DNA of 64,000 nt from Pararhodospirillum oryzae (GTDB lineage Bacteria; Pseudomonadota; Alphaproteobacteria; Rhodospirillales; Rhodospirillaceae), in the NCBI RefSeq assembly GCF_007992075.1, contig NZ_BJZO01000003.1, forward strand, positions 1 to 64,000. Direction: 5' to 3'. Position numbers and translations under genes: made by a program. Below the pieces are notes generated by a model that saw nothing but the letters and a program-made list of their open reading frames with translations, was not told the DNA's origin and did not search any database. Below are positions 29,669-40,545 of the stretch, in pieces. Position 1 is the first letter of the stretch. Each line of letters starts with the position of its first letter.

Positions 29669-30895
29669 TTAAACTCCTTTTTCCGCGTCTGGAAAGTGCT
29701 TCCTGATTTCCTTGTGCCCGACCAGATGGGTTAGGGCGCGATAGTCTTTTTTCTCGTATCGGAACCGTCCTGCCACGATGGCCGGATGGATTTGCAAGGA
29801 ACTGGCAAGAACTTTGATATCGTTGGGGCATCCCGTCTGGAAGGCTGTCGATGACCGCCATGTGTGTTCATCGATCAAGGCATCCCGGGCCATGTCATCG
29901 GCGGCTTGCTCGATGCTGTCGAGCCCGTCTCCGTTAAGGTCGAGGTCATCGAAGAACGGGTCGCCGCCGTTTCCATCCAGATGCAACCCGACGTGGGCCA
30001 ATTCGTGAGCGAGACAGAACCAAAAGTTATCGATTCTGTCGTGCCGCACGGTTAAGGCGATCAAGGGGTTCCCATCGGCTGCCCACATCGCGGCCCCATC
30101 CAAGTGAGTACGCGGCAGGCGATGAAGCACCACAAAATGAATGCCACTTTTTCCAAGAAAATCCTGAACCTGCCGAGGTCCTTCATCCAGGTAACTTAAT
30201 TGAACGGCTCTTCGGATAAAATCGACCGTGACCGTCCCCGGCCGGTAGGCACAAGAGAGTGGTTTTTTGTTTGACAGCTCCATGACCCGCGCTTGCCAGG
30301 CGGACAGCGCGTAGCGGTCCATCTCGGCGCCACTGCGGATGATTTGACGCAGCCAAGCGGGGCGCAGGCTGCCCGGGCTGGCCCGCTCGAACAATCCTCG
30401 GATCAGTTCCTCGGCGCACTCCCTGGCTTCATGCACGGTTCCCTCGAAGCCGTCGAACCATCCGGCCTTGCGCATGGCGGCAACCGGGAACTTCGACCAC
30501 TCGATGGCGGGCGTTTCCTGGGGGAATTCGGCCCCCTCTTTTTGAAGAAAAACCTCGGCAGGGATGCCCAATCCACTGTGGAGGGCGCGAGCCATTTTCA
30601 GGGTCAAGGGGCGCTTCCCCGCCAGGACTTCCGACACCCGGGCGGCACTGCCGATGTAGGGCACAAGGTCGCGGGGGCGCAAATTCATCTGGTCCATGCG
30701 AAACGCGATCGCTTCAGCCACGCTGGGCAGCCCGATGGGGAAAGCCTTGTCCTCGTACATCTCGATCAAGGTTGCGAGAAGTTCCAGCTCGTCCCCTTCG
30801 GGAGTGCCGGGCTCCGCCTCCATCAACCGATCGATACGTTCAAGGGCTGCTTCGTAATCCTCGGGATTTTTGATAAGCCGAATGGTCATGTTCAT
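29669..30895 (-). CDS. higA: HigA-like antitoxin with fused ImmA/IrrE metallopeptidase domain
   Basis: A 408-aa protein. An N-terminal acidic segment leads to a helix-turn-helix at about 55-110 (LRPRDLVPYIGSAARVSEVL), as in HigA antitoxins. The C-terminal half carries an ImmA/IrrE-type zinc peptidase with HELAH at 297-301 and a candidate third ligand E330 in EQAADDMA. Plain HigA proteins are about 100 aa, so this is the long fused form. It overlaps the upstream toxin gene by 4 bases (ATGA). It would neutralise HigB and repress the shared promoter; the peptidase might trigger release under stress (inference). Confidence 0.9.
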   Translation of the reverse strand: MNMTIRLIKNPEDYEAALERIDRLMEAEPGTPEGDELELLATLIEMYEDKAFPIGLPSVAEAIAFRMDQMNLRPRDLVPYIGSAARVSEVLAGKRPLTLKMARALHSGLGIPAEVFLQKEGAEFPQETPAIEWSKFPVAAMRKAGWFDGFEGTVHEARECAEELIRGLFERASPGSLRPAWLRQIIRSGAEMDRYALSAWQARVMELSNKKPLSCAYRPGTVTVDFIRRAVQLSYLDEGPRQVQDFLGKSGIHFVVLHRLPRTHLDGAAMWAADGNPLIALTVRHDRIDNFWFCLAHELAHVGLHLDGNGGDPFFDDLDLNGDGLDSIEQAADDMARDALIDEHTWRSSTAFQTGCPNDIKVLASSLQIHPAIVAGRFRYEKKDYRALTHLVGHKEIRKHFPDAEKGV

Positions 30896-31194
30896 TTGAT
30901 AAGCTCCGCATCTATATCGTCATACTCCCTGTGGGTACCAATAAACCTGATATAGACAACACCGCTTTTATAATTAATTTCGACGATAAGCCTGTATTTG
31001 TTTCCCCTTATATTGAAAACGACGCGCCCCCCTTTCAGGGTGCTTGCTGTTCCGTATTTGGATTTTATGTCAGCGGGATCATTCCAGTGCGCTGTCTTTG
31101 CTTCCCGATACCACGCTTCCAGGGCTGGCTGGGCATCCTCGCATCCGGGGCGCTCCCAAAAATCAATCAATGCCTTGCGCTTGATAACGTGCAT
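30892..31194 (-). CDS. higB: HigB-family mRNA interferase toxin
   Basis: A 100-aa basic protein of the RelE/HigB fold (PF09907-like). The start MHVIKRKALIDFWERPG and the core VVFNIRGNKYRLIVEINY are typical; the C-terminus YIRFIGTHREYDDID carries the usual RFIGTHxxYD. The frame continues upstream to 31320, but that stretch contains the promoter and operator; the ATG at 31194 fits the family. No strong Shine-Dalgarno is visible. It is upstream of the antitoxin, the usual higBA order. GC is lower than in the neighbouring housekeeping genes, suggesting acquisition. Confidence 0.93.
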   Translation of the reverse strand: MHVIKRKALIDFWERPGCEDAQPALEAWYREAKTAHWNDPADIKSKYGTASTLKGGRVVFNIRGNKYRLIVEINYKSGVVYIRFIGTHREYDDIDAELIK

Positions 31195-31224
31195 CGAAAC
31201 GAAGCCCCGGACGACCGCATCGGA

Positions 31225-31253
31225 GATATAGGCGTTCCCAAGTTTTTGATCAA
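31225..31253 (-). promoter_or_regulatory. Putative higBA promoter
   Basis: On the minus strand TTGATC (31253-31248) and TATATC (31230-31225) are 17 bases apart, resembling -35 and -10 elements 31 bases before the higB start. A TGGGAAC half-site lies in the spacer. Confidence 0.5.
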
Positions 31254-31260
31254 TGAGAAC

Positions 31261-31277
31261 GTTCCCATTTTGGGAAC
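31261..31277. promoter_or_regulatory. Probable higBA operator
   Basis: Perfect 7-bp inverted repeat GTTCCCA-TTT-TGGGAAC immediately upstream of the putative -35. A further GTTCCCA stands at 31234-31240 inside the promoter, giving a two-site layout suited to HigA autorepression. Confidence 0.65.
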
Positions 31278-31352
31278 TTTGACTTCTCGACTCCACAATA
31301 AGGCATGACCTGAAGCCCATGGCACGGGCCAGGGCACTCCCGCCGCCTTGGT

Positions 31353-31375
31353 CTGGGGAGGCCGTGCCTCCCCAG
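31353..31375 (-). terminator. Hairpin downstream of polA
   Basis: Perfect 10-bp stem CTGGGGAGGC/GCCTCCCCAG with a 3-nt loop, 5 bases past the polA stop. No T-run follows on the minus strand. It nearly matches the hairpin at 1-19. Confidence 0.5.
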
Positions 31376-31380
31376 CCTTC

Positions 31381-34182
31381 TTAATGCGCTTCCGCCCACG
31401 AGGGGCCCACGCCCACGTCCACGTCCAGGGGGACGGTGGTCACGCCCTGGGCGTCGGTCAGGGCGACGGTGGTGCTCATCACCCGGCGCACGGTGTCGCG
31501 GGTGGCGTCGATCTCGGCTTCGGGGACTTCCAAAACCAGTTCGTCGTGCACCTGAAGCAACAGGCGCGCCCCCAGGCCGGCCTCGCTCAGGGCATCGGGC
31601 AGGCGGATCATGGCCCGCTTGATGATGTCGGCGGCGCCCCCCTGGATCGGGGCGTTGATCGCCTGGCGCTCGGCGAAGGCGCGGGCGGCGGGGTTGCGGT
31701 CGTTGATTCCGGGAATGGGGATGCGCCGGCCAAAGGGCGTTTCCACGAAGCCCTGGGCCCGGGCCTGCTCCTTGATCGTTTCCATGAAGGTCTGGATTTC
31801 GGGGAAGCGGGCCATGTAGGCGGCGATGAAGGCGCCCGCCTCGCCCCGCGAAATGCCGAGCTGAACCGCGAGCCCATGGGCGCTGATGCCGTACAGGATG
31901 CCAAAGTTGATGGCCTTGGCCCGGCGGCGCACCATCGGGTCCATGCCCTCCAGCGGCACGCCAAACACCTGGGCGGCGGTGATCGCGTGGATATCCTGGC
32001 CCTGGGCGAAGGCCTCGCGCAAGGCGCGGATGGCGGCGACGTGGGCCACCAGGCGCAGCTCGATTTGCGAGTAGTCGGCGCTCATCAGGCAAAAGCCGGG
32101 AGGGGCCACGAAGGCTTCCCGGATCTTGCGCCCGTCTTCCGAGCGAATCGGGATGTTTTGCAAATTCGGGTCGTTGGACGACAGCCGGCCGGTGGTGGTC
32201 ACGCTCAGGCTGTAGGTGGTGTGCACCCGCCCCGTGGCGCGGTCGATGTCCTCGACCAGGGCATCGGTGTAGGTGCTTTTCAGCTTGGCGTACTGGCGCC
32301 AGTCCAGCACCAGCGCCGGCAGGGCGTGCCCTTCCCCGGCCAGGGTGTCCAGCACCTGGGCATCGGTGGACCACGCCCCGGTCTTGCTGCTGCGCTTGCC
32401 GCCGGGCAGGCCCATGTCGTCGAACAGCACTTCGCCCAGCTGCTTGGGGCTGGCCACGTTGAAGGGCCGGCCGGCCAGGGCGTGGATTTCGGTTTCAAGG
32501 TCGGCCATGCGCCGCGCGAATTCCCCTGAGAGGGTTTTCAGGCGCACGGCATCCACCACCACGCCGGTTTGTTCCATCCTGGCCAGGATCGGGATCATCG
32601 GCCGGTCCAGGGTTTCGTACACCCGCACCAGCCGCGCCGCCAGCAGGGCTTGGCGCAAGACCACGTGCAGGCGCAAGGTCACGTCGGCGTCCTCGGCGGC
32701 GTAGCGCACGGCCTGATCCAGGGGCACCAGATCGAAGGTGATCTGGTTCTTGCCCTTGCCGCACACCGCTTCGAAGGGGATCGTCGTGCGCCCCAGGTGG
32801 CGCTGGGCCAGCTCGTCCATGCCGTGGCCGTGGCGGCTGCCATCGATCACGAACGACAGCACCATGGTGTCGTCCAGCGGGGTCACGGTATCGAGGCCGG
32901 CGCCCGCCAGCACATGCAGATCGAACTTGATGTTGTGGCCGACCTTCAGCACCGAGGGGTCGGCAAGGAGGGCGCCGAGGCGGGCCAGGGCCTTGTCTTT
33001 GTCTTCAATGTTGGTCACGGCCGCGCCGGCGCCCTCGCCCTCCAGGTCCAGGCCCTCGGTCTTGGGCGCCCGATGGGCAAAGGGGATGTAGCAGGCCCGG
33101 CCCGGACGGGGCGCCAGCGACACGCCGACCAAGGTGGCATGGCGGGCCTTGAGCGAATTCGTTTCCGTGTCCACCGCCACCACGCCACTGGCGTGGGCCT
33201 CGGCGATCCAGGCATCCAGGTCTTCCAAGGTGGTGACCAGGTGGTAATCGTCGGGCACGCTTTCCACGCCCTGGGCAACCGCCGCCGGAGTGTCGGGGCT
33301 GGCCGGGTCGGGGGCGGTGTCCAGGGTTGCCTCCACCCTTTTCAGCAGCGAGCGAAAGCCGTTTTCGGTCAGGAAGGAGCGCACCACCCCCGGATCGGGG
33401 GCGCCCAGCGCGAAATCCTCCAGGGTTTCGCTGACCTCCACGTCGTCGCGCAACGTCACGAGCCGGCGCGACAGGCGGGCGTTGTCGGCGTGCTCCAGCA
33501 GCGACTGGCGGCGCTTGGGCTGGGGAATCTCGCCCGCGCGGGCCAGCAGGGTTTCCAGATCGCCGTAGGTGGTGATCAGCTGGGCGGCGGTCTTCACCCC
33601 GATCCCGGGCACGCCGGGCACGTTATCCACCGGATCGCCGGCCAGGGCCTGGACATCCACCACCTTGTCGGGGTCCACGCCGAATTTCTCGCGCACTTCG
33701 TCGGGTCCGATGGCGCGGTTCTTCATGGGGTCGAGCAGCGACACCCCGTCGCGGACCAGCTGCATCAGGTCCTTGTCCGACGACACGATCACCACCTGGG
33801 CCCCGGTAGCGCGGGCGCGGGCGGCATAGGTGGCGATCAGGTCGTCCGCCTCCAGGCCCTCGCGTTCCAGGCACGGCACGTTGAACGCCCGCACCGCCTC
33901 GCGGATCAGCGGAAACTGGGGGATCAGGTCGGCGGGCGGATCGGGGCGCTGGGCCTTGTAGGCGGGATAAATCTCGTTGCGAAAGGTGTGGCGCCCGGCG
34001 TCGAACAGCACGGCCAGGTGGGTGGCCTTCATGTCGGCCAGCAGCTTCAACAGCATGGTGGTGAAGCCATACACCGCGTTTACCGGGGTGCCGTCGGGCC
34101 GGCTCATCGGCGGCAAGCTGTGGTAGGCCCGGAAAATGTATCCGGAGCCATCCACGAGCATAAGGGTTGGGGGCGCGGTCAT
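31381..34182 (-). CDS. polA: DNA polymerase I
   Basis: Gap filling and primer removal polymerase, 933 aa. The 5' nuclease domain (about 1-295) opens LMLVDGSGYIFRAYHSLPPM. The 3'-5' exonuclease domain (about 320-515) is intact, with VVAVDTETNSL, GHNIKFDLHVL and YAAEDADVTLRLH supplying the DEDDy residues. The polymerase domain (about 550-930) has motif A SADYSQIELRLVAHVA, motif B RRAKAINFGILYGIS and motif C LLLQVHDELVLEV. I took the ATG at 34182 over an upstream start at 34209 on family fit. It is separated from higBA by about 190 bp. Confidence 0.98.
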   Translation of the reverse strand: MTAPPTLMLVDGSGYIFRAYHSLPPMSRPDGTPVNAVYGFTTMLLKLLADMKATHLAVLFDAGRHTFRNEIYPAYKAQRPDPPADLIPQFPLIREAVRAFNVPCLEREGLEADDLIATYAARARATGAQVVIVSSDKDLMQLVRDGVSLLDPMKNRAIGPDEVREKFGVDPDKVVDVQALAGDPVDNVPGVPGIGVKTAAQLITTYGDLETLLARAGEIPQPKRRQSLLEHADNARLSRRLVTLRDDVEVSETLEDFALGAPDPGVVRSFLTENGFRSLLKRVEATLDTAPDPASPDTPAAVAQGVESVPDDYHLVTTLEDLDAWIAEAHASGVVAVDTETNSLKARHATLVGVSLAPRPGRACYIPFAHRAPKTEGLDLEGEGAGAAVTNIEDKDKALARLGALLADPSVLKVGHNIKFDLHVLAGAGLDTVTPLDDTMVLSFVIDGSRHGHGMDELAQRHLGRTTIPFEAVCGKGKNQITFDLVPLDQAVRYAAEDADVTLRLHVVLRQALLAARLVRVYETLDRPMIPILARMEQTGVVVDAVRLKTLSGEFARRMADLETEIHALAGRPFNVASPKQLGEVLFDDMGLPGGKRSSKTGAWSTDAQVLDTLAGEGHALPALVLDWRQYAKLKSTYTDALVEDIDRATGRVHTTYSLSVTTTGRLSSNDPNLQNIPIRSEDGRKIREAFVAPPGFCLMSADYSQIELRLVAHVAAIRALREAFAQGQDIHAITAAQVFGVPLEGMDPMVRRRAKAINFGILYGISAHGLAVQLGISRGEAGAFIAAYMARFPEIQTFMETIKEQARAQGFVETPFGRRIPIPGINDRNPAARAFAERQAINAPIQGGAADIIKRAMIRLPDALSEAGLGARLLLQVHDELVLEVPEAEIDATRDTVRRVMSTTVALTDAQGVTTVPLDVDVGVGPSWAEAH

Positions 34183-34210
34183 GGCTCGGGGTTCCCGTTG
34201 AAAAAACACG

Positions 34211-34237
34211 AAAAAAGGGCGGAGCCGTGCCCCGCCC
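34211..34237 (-). terminator. Intrinsic terminator of the thrC-peptidase operon
   Basis: On the minus strand a GGGCGGGGC/GCTCCGCCC stem (one mismatch, 3-nt loop; 34217-34237) is followed by six T (34216-34211) and a second T-run. It lies between the M16 peptidase stop and the polA start. Confidence 0.8.
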
Positions 34238-34293
34238 CCTATTTTAGGGTGTTGCCTTGCGCGAAGGGGCCGTGTTCGCGCGGCCCCGCTGGT

Positions 34294-35562
34294 TCAAGGC
34301 CGCAAGCGCGCGATCAGGGCTTCGTTGCTTTCCACTTTCGACAGCGGGCCAATCACCGCGACGGTGGGCGGCGTGGCCAGCAGGCGCCGGGCGCAGGCGA
34401 TCACCTCGTCGGGGGTCACGGCGTCGAGCTTTTCGATGGTTTCGGTGATCGAGATCGGCCGCCCGTGCACCTGGATCTGGCGCGCCAGATGTTCGCAGCG
34501 CGACGAGGTGCTTTCCATCGACATCAGCAAGCTGGCCTTCAACTGGGCGCGGGCCCGGTTGACTTCCTCGGGGGTGACGCCAACCCCCACCGCCAGGGTT
34601 TCGTCGCACAGCACCGGGATCAGCTCGGCGATCTCTTCCTCGCCGGTGCCGGCGTAGATGCCATACAGGCCGGTATCCTGGTAGCTGGCGGTGAAGCTGT
34701 ACACCGAGTAGGCCAGGCCCCGCTTTTCGCGGATTTCCTGGAACAGGCGCGACGACATGCCGCCCCCGTGCAGCGTGGCCAGGATCGACAGGGGATAGTA
34801 GTCGTCATCCAGGTTCGAGATCCCCTCGAACCCCACCACCAGGTGCACCTGTTCCAGGTCGCGGTCCTCGCGGTAGGCGCCCCCGGCGTAGCGCCCCGGT
34901 TCCTCGGCCACCGGGCCGCCGTCGGGCAACTGCGAGAAATGACGGCCGACCGCCTCGACGAAGGCGTCGTGCTCAATGTTGCCCGAGGCCGCCACCACCA
35001 TGCGCCCGGGGGCGTAGGTCGAGCGCAGGTAGCCATCGATGGTTTCGCGGGTCAGGCTGCGCACCACCGACACAGTGCCCAGCACCGGACGGCCCAGGGC
35101 TTGGCCGGGGAAGGCCGCTTCCTGGAAATAATCGAAGATGATGTCGTCGGGGGTATCGATCGCCTGGTGGATTTCCTGAACCACCACTTCGCGCTCGCGG
35201 CCCAGTTCCTCGGCATCGAACACCGAGTTTTGCAGGATATCGCCCAGGATATCCAAGGCGAGGTCGGTATCGTAGCGCAGCACCCGGGCATAGTAGGCCG
35301 TGTTGTCGCGGCTGGTGTAGGCGTTCAGATGACCGCCCACGGCCTCGATTTCCTCGGCGATCTCGCGGGCATTGCGCCGGCCCGTGCCCTTGAACGCCAT
35401 GTGCTCCAGAAGGTGCGACACGCCGTTGACGGCCGGGCTTTCGTGGCGCGTGCCGGTGGCCACCCAGGCCCCCAGGGTCACGCTTTCGACCGTGGCCACC
35501 TTGTCGGTCGCGACCACCAGGCCACTGGGCAAGGTGGTGACGCGGACGTCTTCCTTGATCAT
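34294..35562 (-). CDS. M16-family zinc metallopeptidase
   Basis: A 422-aa peptidase of the mitochondrial-processing-peptidase-like M16B family. The inverted zinc motif HLLEH is at 50-54, followed by MAFKGT, and the distal glutamate lies in REREVVVQEIHQAID. The C-terminal inactive half includes FMTPEEVNRA-like GVTPEEVNRARAQLKASLL. It has no signal peptide. The ATG overlaps the thrC stop by 4 bases. thrC followed by this peptidase is a recurring alphaproteobacterial pair; the natural substrate is unknown. Confidence 0.95.
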   Translation of the reverse strand: MIKEDVRVTTLPSGLVVATDKVATVESVTLGAWVATGTRHESPAVNGVSHLLEHMAFKGTGRRNAREIAEEIEAVGGHLNAYTSRDNTAYYARVLRYDTDLALDILGDILQNSVFDAEELGREREVVVQEIHQAIDTPDDIIFDYFQEAAFPGQALGRPVLGTVSVVRSLTRETIDGYLRSTYAPGRMVVAASGNIEHDAFVEAVGRHFSQLPDGGPVAEEPGRYAGGAYREDRDLEQVHLVVGFEGISNLDDDYYPLSILATLHGGGMSSRLFQEIREKRGLAYSVYSFTASYQDTGLYGIYAGTGEEEIAELIPVLCDETLAVGVGVTPEEVNRARAQLKASLLMSMESTSSRCEHLARQIQVHGRPISITETIEKLDAVTPDEVIACARRLLATPPTVAVIGPLSKVESNEALIARLRP

Positions 35563-36965
35563 GCGGAAGCTCCTTGCCGGTGCGCGCGCACCAGCTCCTT
35601 GACCGCGCCCAGGTCATTGGGCAGCTCGACCAGCCGTTCCGGCCGGGTCATCAGGTCGGCCAGCGCGGGCGGCAGGGCCGGGCGCACGCCGATCGCGCGT
35701 TCCACCACGTCGGGGAACTTGGCCGGGTGGGCGGTGGCCAGGGCGACCATGGGCGTGCCCACGTCGCGGTGCCCGGCCTCGCGTCCCGCCATCACGCCGA
35801 TGGCGCTGTGCGGATCAAGGATTTCGCCGGTGGTGGCATGAAGATCGGCGATCGCCTGCACGGTGCCGGGATCGTCCAGGCGGTAGCCCCGAAACAGGCC
35901 CAGCAGTTCCTGGTGCAAGGCGTCGGGCACGCTGTAGGCGCCGGTTTCGGCGAAGCGGGCCATCAGCTCTTCGACCTGGGCGCCGTCGCGTTCCATCATT
36001 TCGAACAGCAGGCGCTCGAAGTTGCTGGAGACCTGGATGTCCATGGACGGGCTCAGGCTTTGCTCGACGGTGCGCCGGGCCATGGTGCCGGTTTCGAGGA
36101 AGCGGGTCAGGATGTCGTTGCGGTTGGAGCCGACCACCAGGCGTTCGACCGGCAGGCCCATCTGGCGGGCGACCCAGCCGGCCAGGACGTTGCCGAAGTT
36201 GCCGGTGGGCACGGCGAAGCCCATGGCACGCTCGGGTGCCCCCAGGTGCAGGCCCGCCCACATGTAATAGACGGTCTGGGCCATGACCCGGGCCCAGTTG
36301 ATGGAATTGACCGCGGCCAGGCCGACCTCGTCGCGAAAGGCGGTGTCGGAGAACAGGGCCTTGACCAGGGCCTGGCAGTCGTCAAACGTACCCTCGACGG
36401 CCACGACCTTGACGTTGGGGCTTTCGACGGTGGTCATCTGGCGGCGCTGGACCTCGGACACCCGGCCCTTGGGCAGCAAGATGACCACATCGACGGCGGC
36501 GCGGTCGGCCAGGGCGGCGATGGCGGCGCTGCCGGTGTCGCCGCTGGTGGCGCCCACCACGGTGACGCGCTCGCCGCGCCGGGCCAAGATCAGGTCGAAC
36601 AGGCCGCCCACGACCTGAAGGGCGTAATCCTTGAAGGCCAGGGTGGGGCCGTGGAACAGCTCCATGACCCAGTCCTCGGGGCCGATCTGGCGCAAGGGGG
36701 CGATGGCGGGGTGGGTAAAGCCGCTGTAGGCGGTTTCCACGATCTGGGCCAGTTCGTCGTCGGTGAGCACGGCGGCCACGAAGGGGCCCATCACGCGCAC
36801 CGCCAGCTCCTGGTAGGTCAGGCCGCGCATGTCGCGCAGGTCGTCGGCGGTGAAGGTGGGCCAGTGGCTGGGCACGTACAGGCCGCCATCCTCGGCCAGG
36901 CCGGCCAGCAGGACATCATCGAACGACAAAACGGGCGCGCGGCCCCGAGTGCTTACGTATCTCAC
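35559..36965 (-). CDS. thrC: Threonine synthase
   Basis: PLP enzyme converting O-phosphohomoserine to threonine. From the GTG at 36965 the product is 468 aa (MRYVSTRGRAPVLSFDDVLL), the family start and length; the frame continues upstream to 37043 without homology. The PLP lysine is K112 in GPTLAFKDYALQ, and the phosphate-binding block is VVGATSGDTGSAAI. GGAG stands 10 bases before the start. It is co-translated with the M16 peptidase. Confidence 0.97.
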   Translation of the reverse strand: MRYVSTRGRAPVLSFDDVLLAGLAEDGGLYVPSHWPTFTADDLRDMRGLTYQELAVRVMGPFVAAVLTDDELAQIVETAYSGFTHPAIAPLRQIGPEDWVMELFHGPTLAFKDYALQVVGGLFDLILARRGERVTVVGATSGDTGSAAIAALADRAAVDVVILLPKGRVSEVQRRQMTTVESPNVKVVAVEGTFDDCQALVKALFSDTAFRDEVGLAAVNSINWARVMAQTVYYMWAGLHLGAPERAMGFAVPTGNFGNVLAGWVARQMGLPVERLVVGSNRNDILTRFLETGTMARRTVEQSLSPSMDIQVSSNFERLLFEMMERDGAQVEELMARFAETGAYSVPDALHQELLGLFRGYRLDDPGTVQAIADLHATTGEILDPHSAIGVMAGREAGHRDVGTPMVALATAHPAKFPDVVERAIGVRPALPPALADLMTRPERLVELPNDLGAVKELVRAHRQGASA

Positions 36966-37286
36966 CGCACAGAAACTCCGACAGGGGGCGGACGTCGACA
37001 CCAAAACAGGCAAGGGATCAACAGTAATCCCGTCCGCTTGCATCCGGCAAGCCGTGGCGGGCGCTTTGGGGGACGCGACGCGCGCGTTTTGTGGACAGGC
37101 GGGGTACCGGGATGGTATCGGGTCCCCTTTGGCTGAATCGCCGCGCCAGCGTTCGCGGGGGACGATGTCCGTCCCCTGCCCGTTCCCTTAAGGATTCATG
37201 ACCCGTGGCCGCCCTTTCAACACGTATCGGACTCCTGGGACCTCCGGGCGGTCGGGCGCGCGGCCACTAGGCGGGAGACGCGGGCG
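36966..37286. other. Divergent promoter region of thrC and hemA
   Basis: This 321-bp gap must carry the promoters of leftward thrC and rightward hemA. A small hairpin GCTTGC/GCAAGC lies at 37036-37052, upstream of thrC. I recognise no riboswitch, T-box or operator and no gene. Confidence 0.5.
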
Positions 37287-38587
37287 GTGAGCGACGAGGC
37301 CGGCACCGGCATCGAGGGCTATCTGATGATCGGGGTGAACCAGAAGATCACCCCGCTGGCCTTGCGTGACCGCATCACCATGGATGATCCGGCCGCGATG
37401 GCCTTGCTGACCCGCCTGCGCCAGCAGGGCCTGAGCGATGTCCTGGTGCTTTCAACGTGCGATCGGGTCGAGATCATGGCCCACGGGGCGGATCCCCAGG
37501 CGGTGCGGGGCCAGATCCTGGGCGCCCTGGCCCAGGCCACCGGGGTGGACGAAACCGCGCTCGCGGGTCACATGGTTGATGTGCGCGGGATCGAGGCGAT
37601 CCGCCATCTGTTTCGCATCGCGGCCTCGCTGGAAAGCCAGGTGGTTGGCGAGCCGCACGTGCTGGGGCAGGTCAAGGCCGCTCACCGGCTGGCCCGGGAC
37701 GCGGGCGTGGCCGGATCGGCGCTTGAAAGCGTGTTGCAGGCCGCCTACGCCAGCGCCAAGCGGGCCCGGGCCGAAACCCCCCTGGCCGAAGGGCCGGTGA
37801 GCCTGGCGGCGGCGGCGGTGCAGGTGGCGCGCGATCTGCACGGCGATCTGTCAACGTGCCGGCTGCTGTTGCTGGGCACGCAGGAAATGGGCGAGCTGAT
37901 GGCCGAGCAGCTGCTGGCCGCCGGGGTGGGGCGGCTGGTGGTGTGCAGCCCGCGCCGGCTGCGCGCGGAAGCGGTGGCCACCCGCCTGGGCGGACTGGTC
38001 GCCGGGCACGACCGGCTGATGGATCTGCTGGCGGATTCCGAAATCGTGCTGGTGGCGGTCAACGGGTGTTCGCATACCCTCTCCGAGGAAGCCGTCCGCC
38101 TTGCCTTGCGCCGGCGGCGCAACCGGCCAATGTTCCTGGTCGATGTCACGGTGCTGGGGGCGATCGAGCCGGCCGTGGAACGCCTGGAATCCGCTTTTGT
38201 CTACGATCTCGCCGACCTCGAAGGCGTGGCCGAACGGGGGCGCGCCAACCGCGACGAGGCGGCCCGGGCCGCCTCGCTCATGGTGGAGGACGCCGTGCAG
38301 GCGTTCGCGCGCCAGCGGGCCGAACGGCGCGCGGTGCCGGCGATCATGTCGTTGCGCGCCCTGTTCGATGTCGAGCGGCGCCGCGCGTTGGACGAAGCCC
38401 CCGACGATGCCGAAAAGGCCACGCGGCTGCTGGTGGGGCGGCTCTTGCACGCGCCCTCGGCCGCGCTGCGCGCCATGGCCGCCGAGGGCGATACCGCAAC
38501 CAAGGATCGCGCCGAGGCCATGTTGCGCCGTTTGTTCGCGCTGGACGCCGAGGCCGACGAAGAGAACTCCGAGAAGGGAACCAGTCC

Positions 38588-38591
<4 letters not shown>
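37287..38591 (+). CDS. hemA: Glutamyl-tRNA reductase
   Basis: First committed enzyme of C5-pathway tetrapyrrole synthesis, reducing glutamyl-tRNA(Glu) with NADPH. The 434-aa protein has the nucleophile C58 in [12 protein letters not shown] (usually STCNR), the block [21 protein letters not shown] and the NADPH-domain sequence [17 protein letters not shown]. The C-terminal dimerisation domain ends MLRRLFAL. The start is a GTG at 37287. Use of hemA of this type, rather than ALA synthase, is less usual for an alphaproteobacterium. It overlaps prfA by 4 bases. Confidence 0.93.
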
Positions 38592-39648
<1,057 letters not shown>

Positions 39649-39652
<4 letters not shown>

Positions 39653-40536
39653 CGCCCTTGCCCGGGGTTCCGCTGCCGGCCGTGCTGGCCCGGGTAACGG
39701 CGGTCTTGAAGGCGGCCGGGATCGAAGGACCCCGGCGCGAGGCCCGCTTGCTGGCCGCGCATGTCCTGGAGGTGGCGCCGGGGGCTTTGCTGGCCGATCC
39801 CGACCGGATGCTGGACCCGGCCCAGGCGGCGGCGCTGGATGCCCTGGCCCGGCGGCGCGCGGCGCGCGAACCCTTGTCACGCCTGGTCGGCCGGCGCGGG
39901 TTCTGGACCCTGGATCTGGCGTTGTCGCCCGATACCCTGGATCCCCGTCCCGACACCGAAACCCTGGTTCAACTGGCCCTTGATCTGCTGCCCCCGGCCT
40001 TTGCCGACGGACGCATGGGGCGGGTGGTGGACGTGGGCACGGGGACGGGGTGCATCGTGCTGGCCCTGCTCAGCGAACGGGCCGATCTGCAGGGGCTGGG
40101 CCTTGACATTGCCCCGGGCGCGGCGCGCACGGCGCGGGACAACGCCCGCGCGGCCGGTCTTGGGGACCGCGTGGCCTTCGCGGTTTCCGATTTGCTGGCG
40201 GCCGTGCGCGGCCCGGTGGACCTGATCGTGTCCAACCCGCCCTATATTCCCACCGGGGTCCTGGAAACCCTGGATCCCGAGGTGATCCGCTTCGATCCCC
40301 GCCGCGCCCTGGATGGCGGGGCGGATGGCCTGGACTTTTATCGCCGTCTGGCCCACGACGCGCCGCGCTGCCTGGCGCCGGGCGGACACCTGGCCGTCGA
40401 AGTGGGGCAAGGCCAGGCGGACGCGGTCGCGGCGCTGCTGAGCGAAACCGGGTTCGAGGCGGTGGGCACGCGGGCCGATCTGGCCGGCATTGCCCGATGC
40501 GTGCACGGGCGCCGGGGAAGCCAGCAGGGACGCTAG
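39649..40536 (+). CDS. prmC: Release factor glutamine N5-methyltransferase
   Basis: PrmC (HemK) methylates the GGQ glutamine of release factors with SAM. The 295-aa protein has the helical N-terminal domain ending at [12 protein letters not shown], the SAM motif [16 protein letters not shown] and the catalytic IVSNPPYIP. It overlaps prfA, its substrate gene, by 4 bases. The end of the gene is followed by two inverted repeats. Confidence 0.96.
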
Positions 40537-40545
40537 AGTTTATCA

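Noticed and set aside
32569-35841. Plus-strand open frame of about 1,090 codons opposite polA and the M16 peptidase
   Set aside because: Both real genes are certain from motifs; this frame has none and is a compositional shadow.
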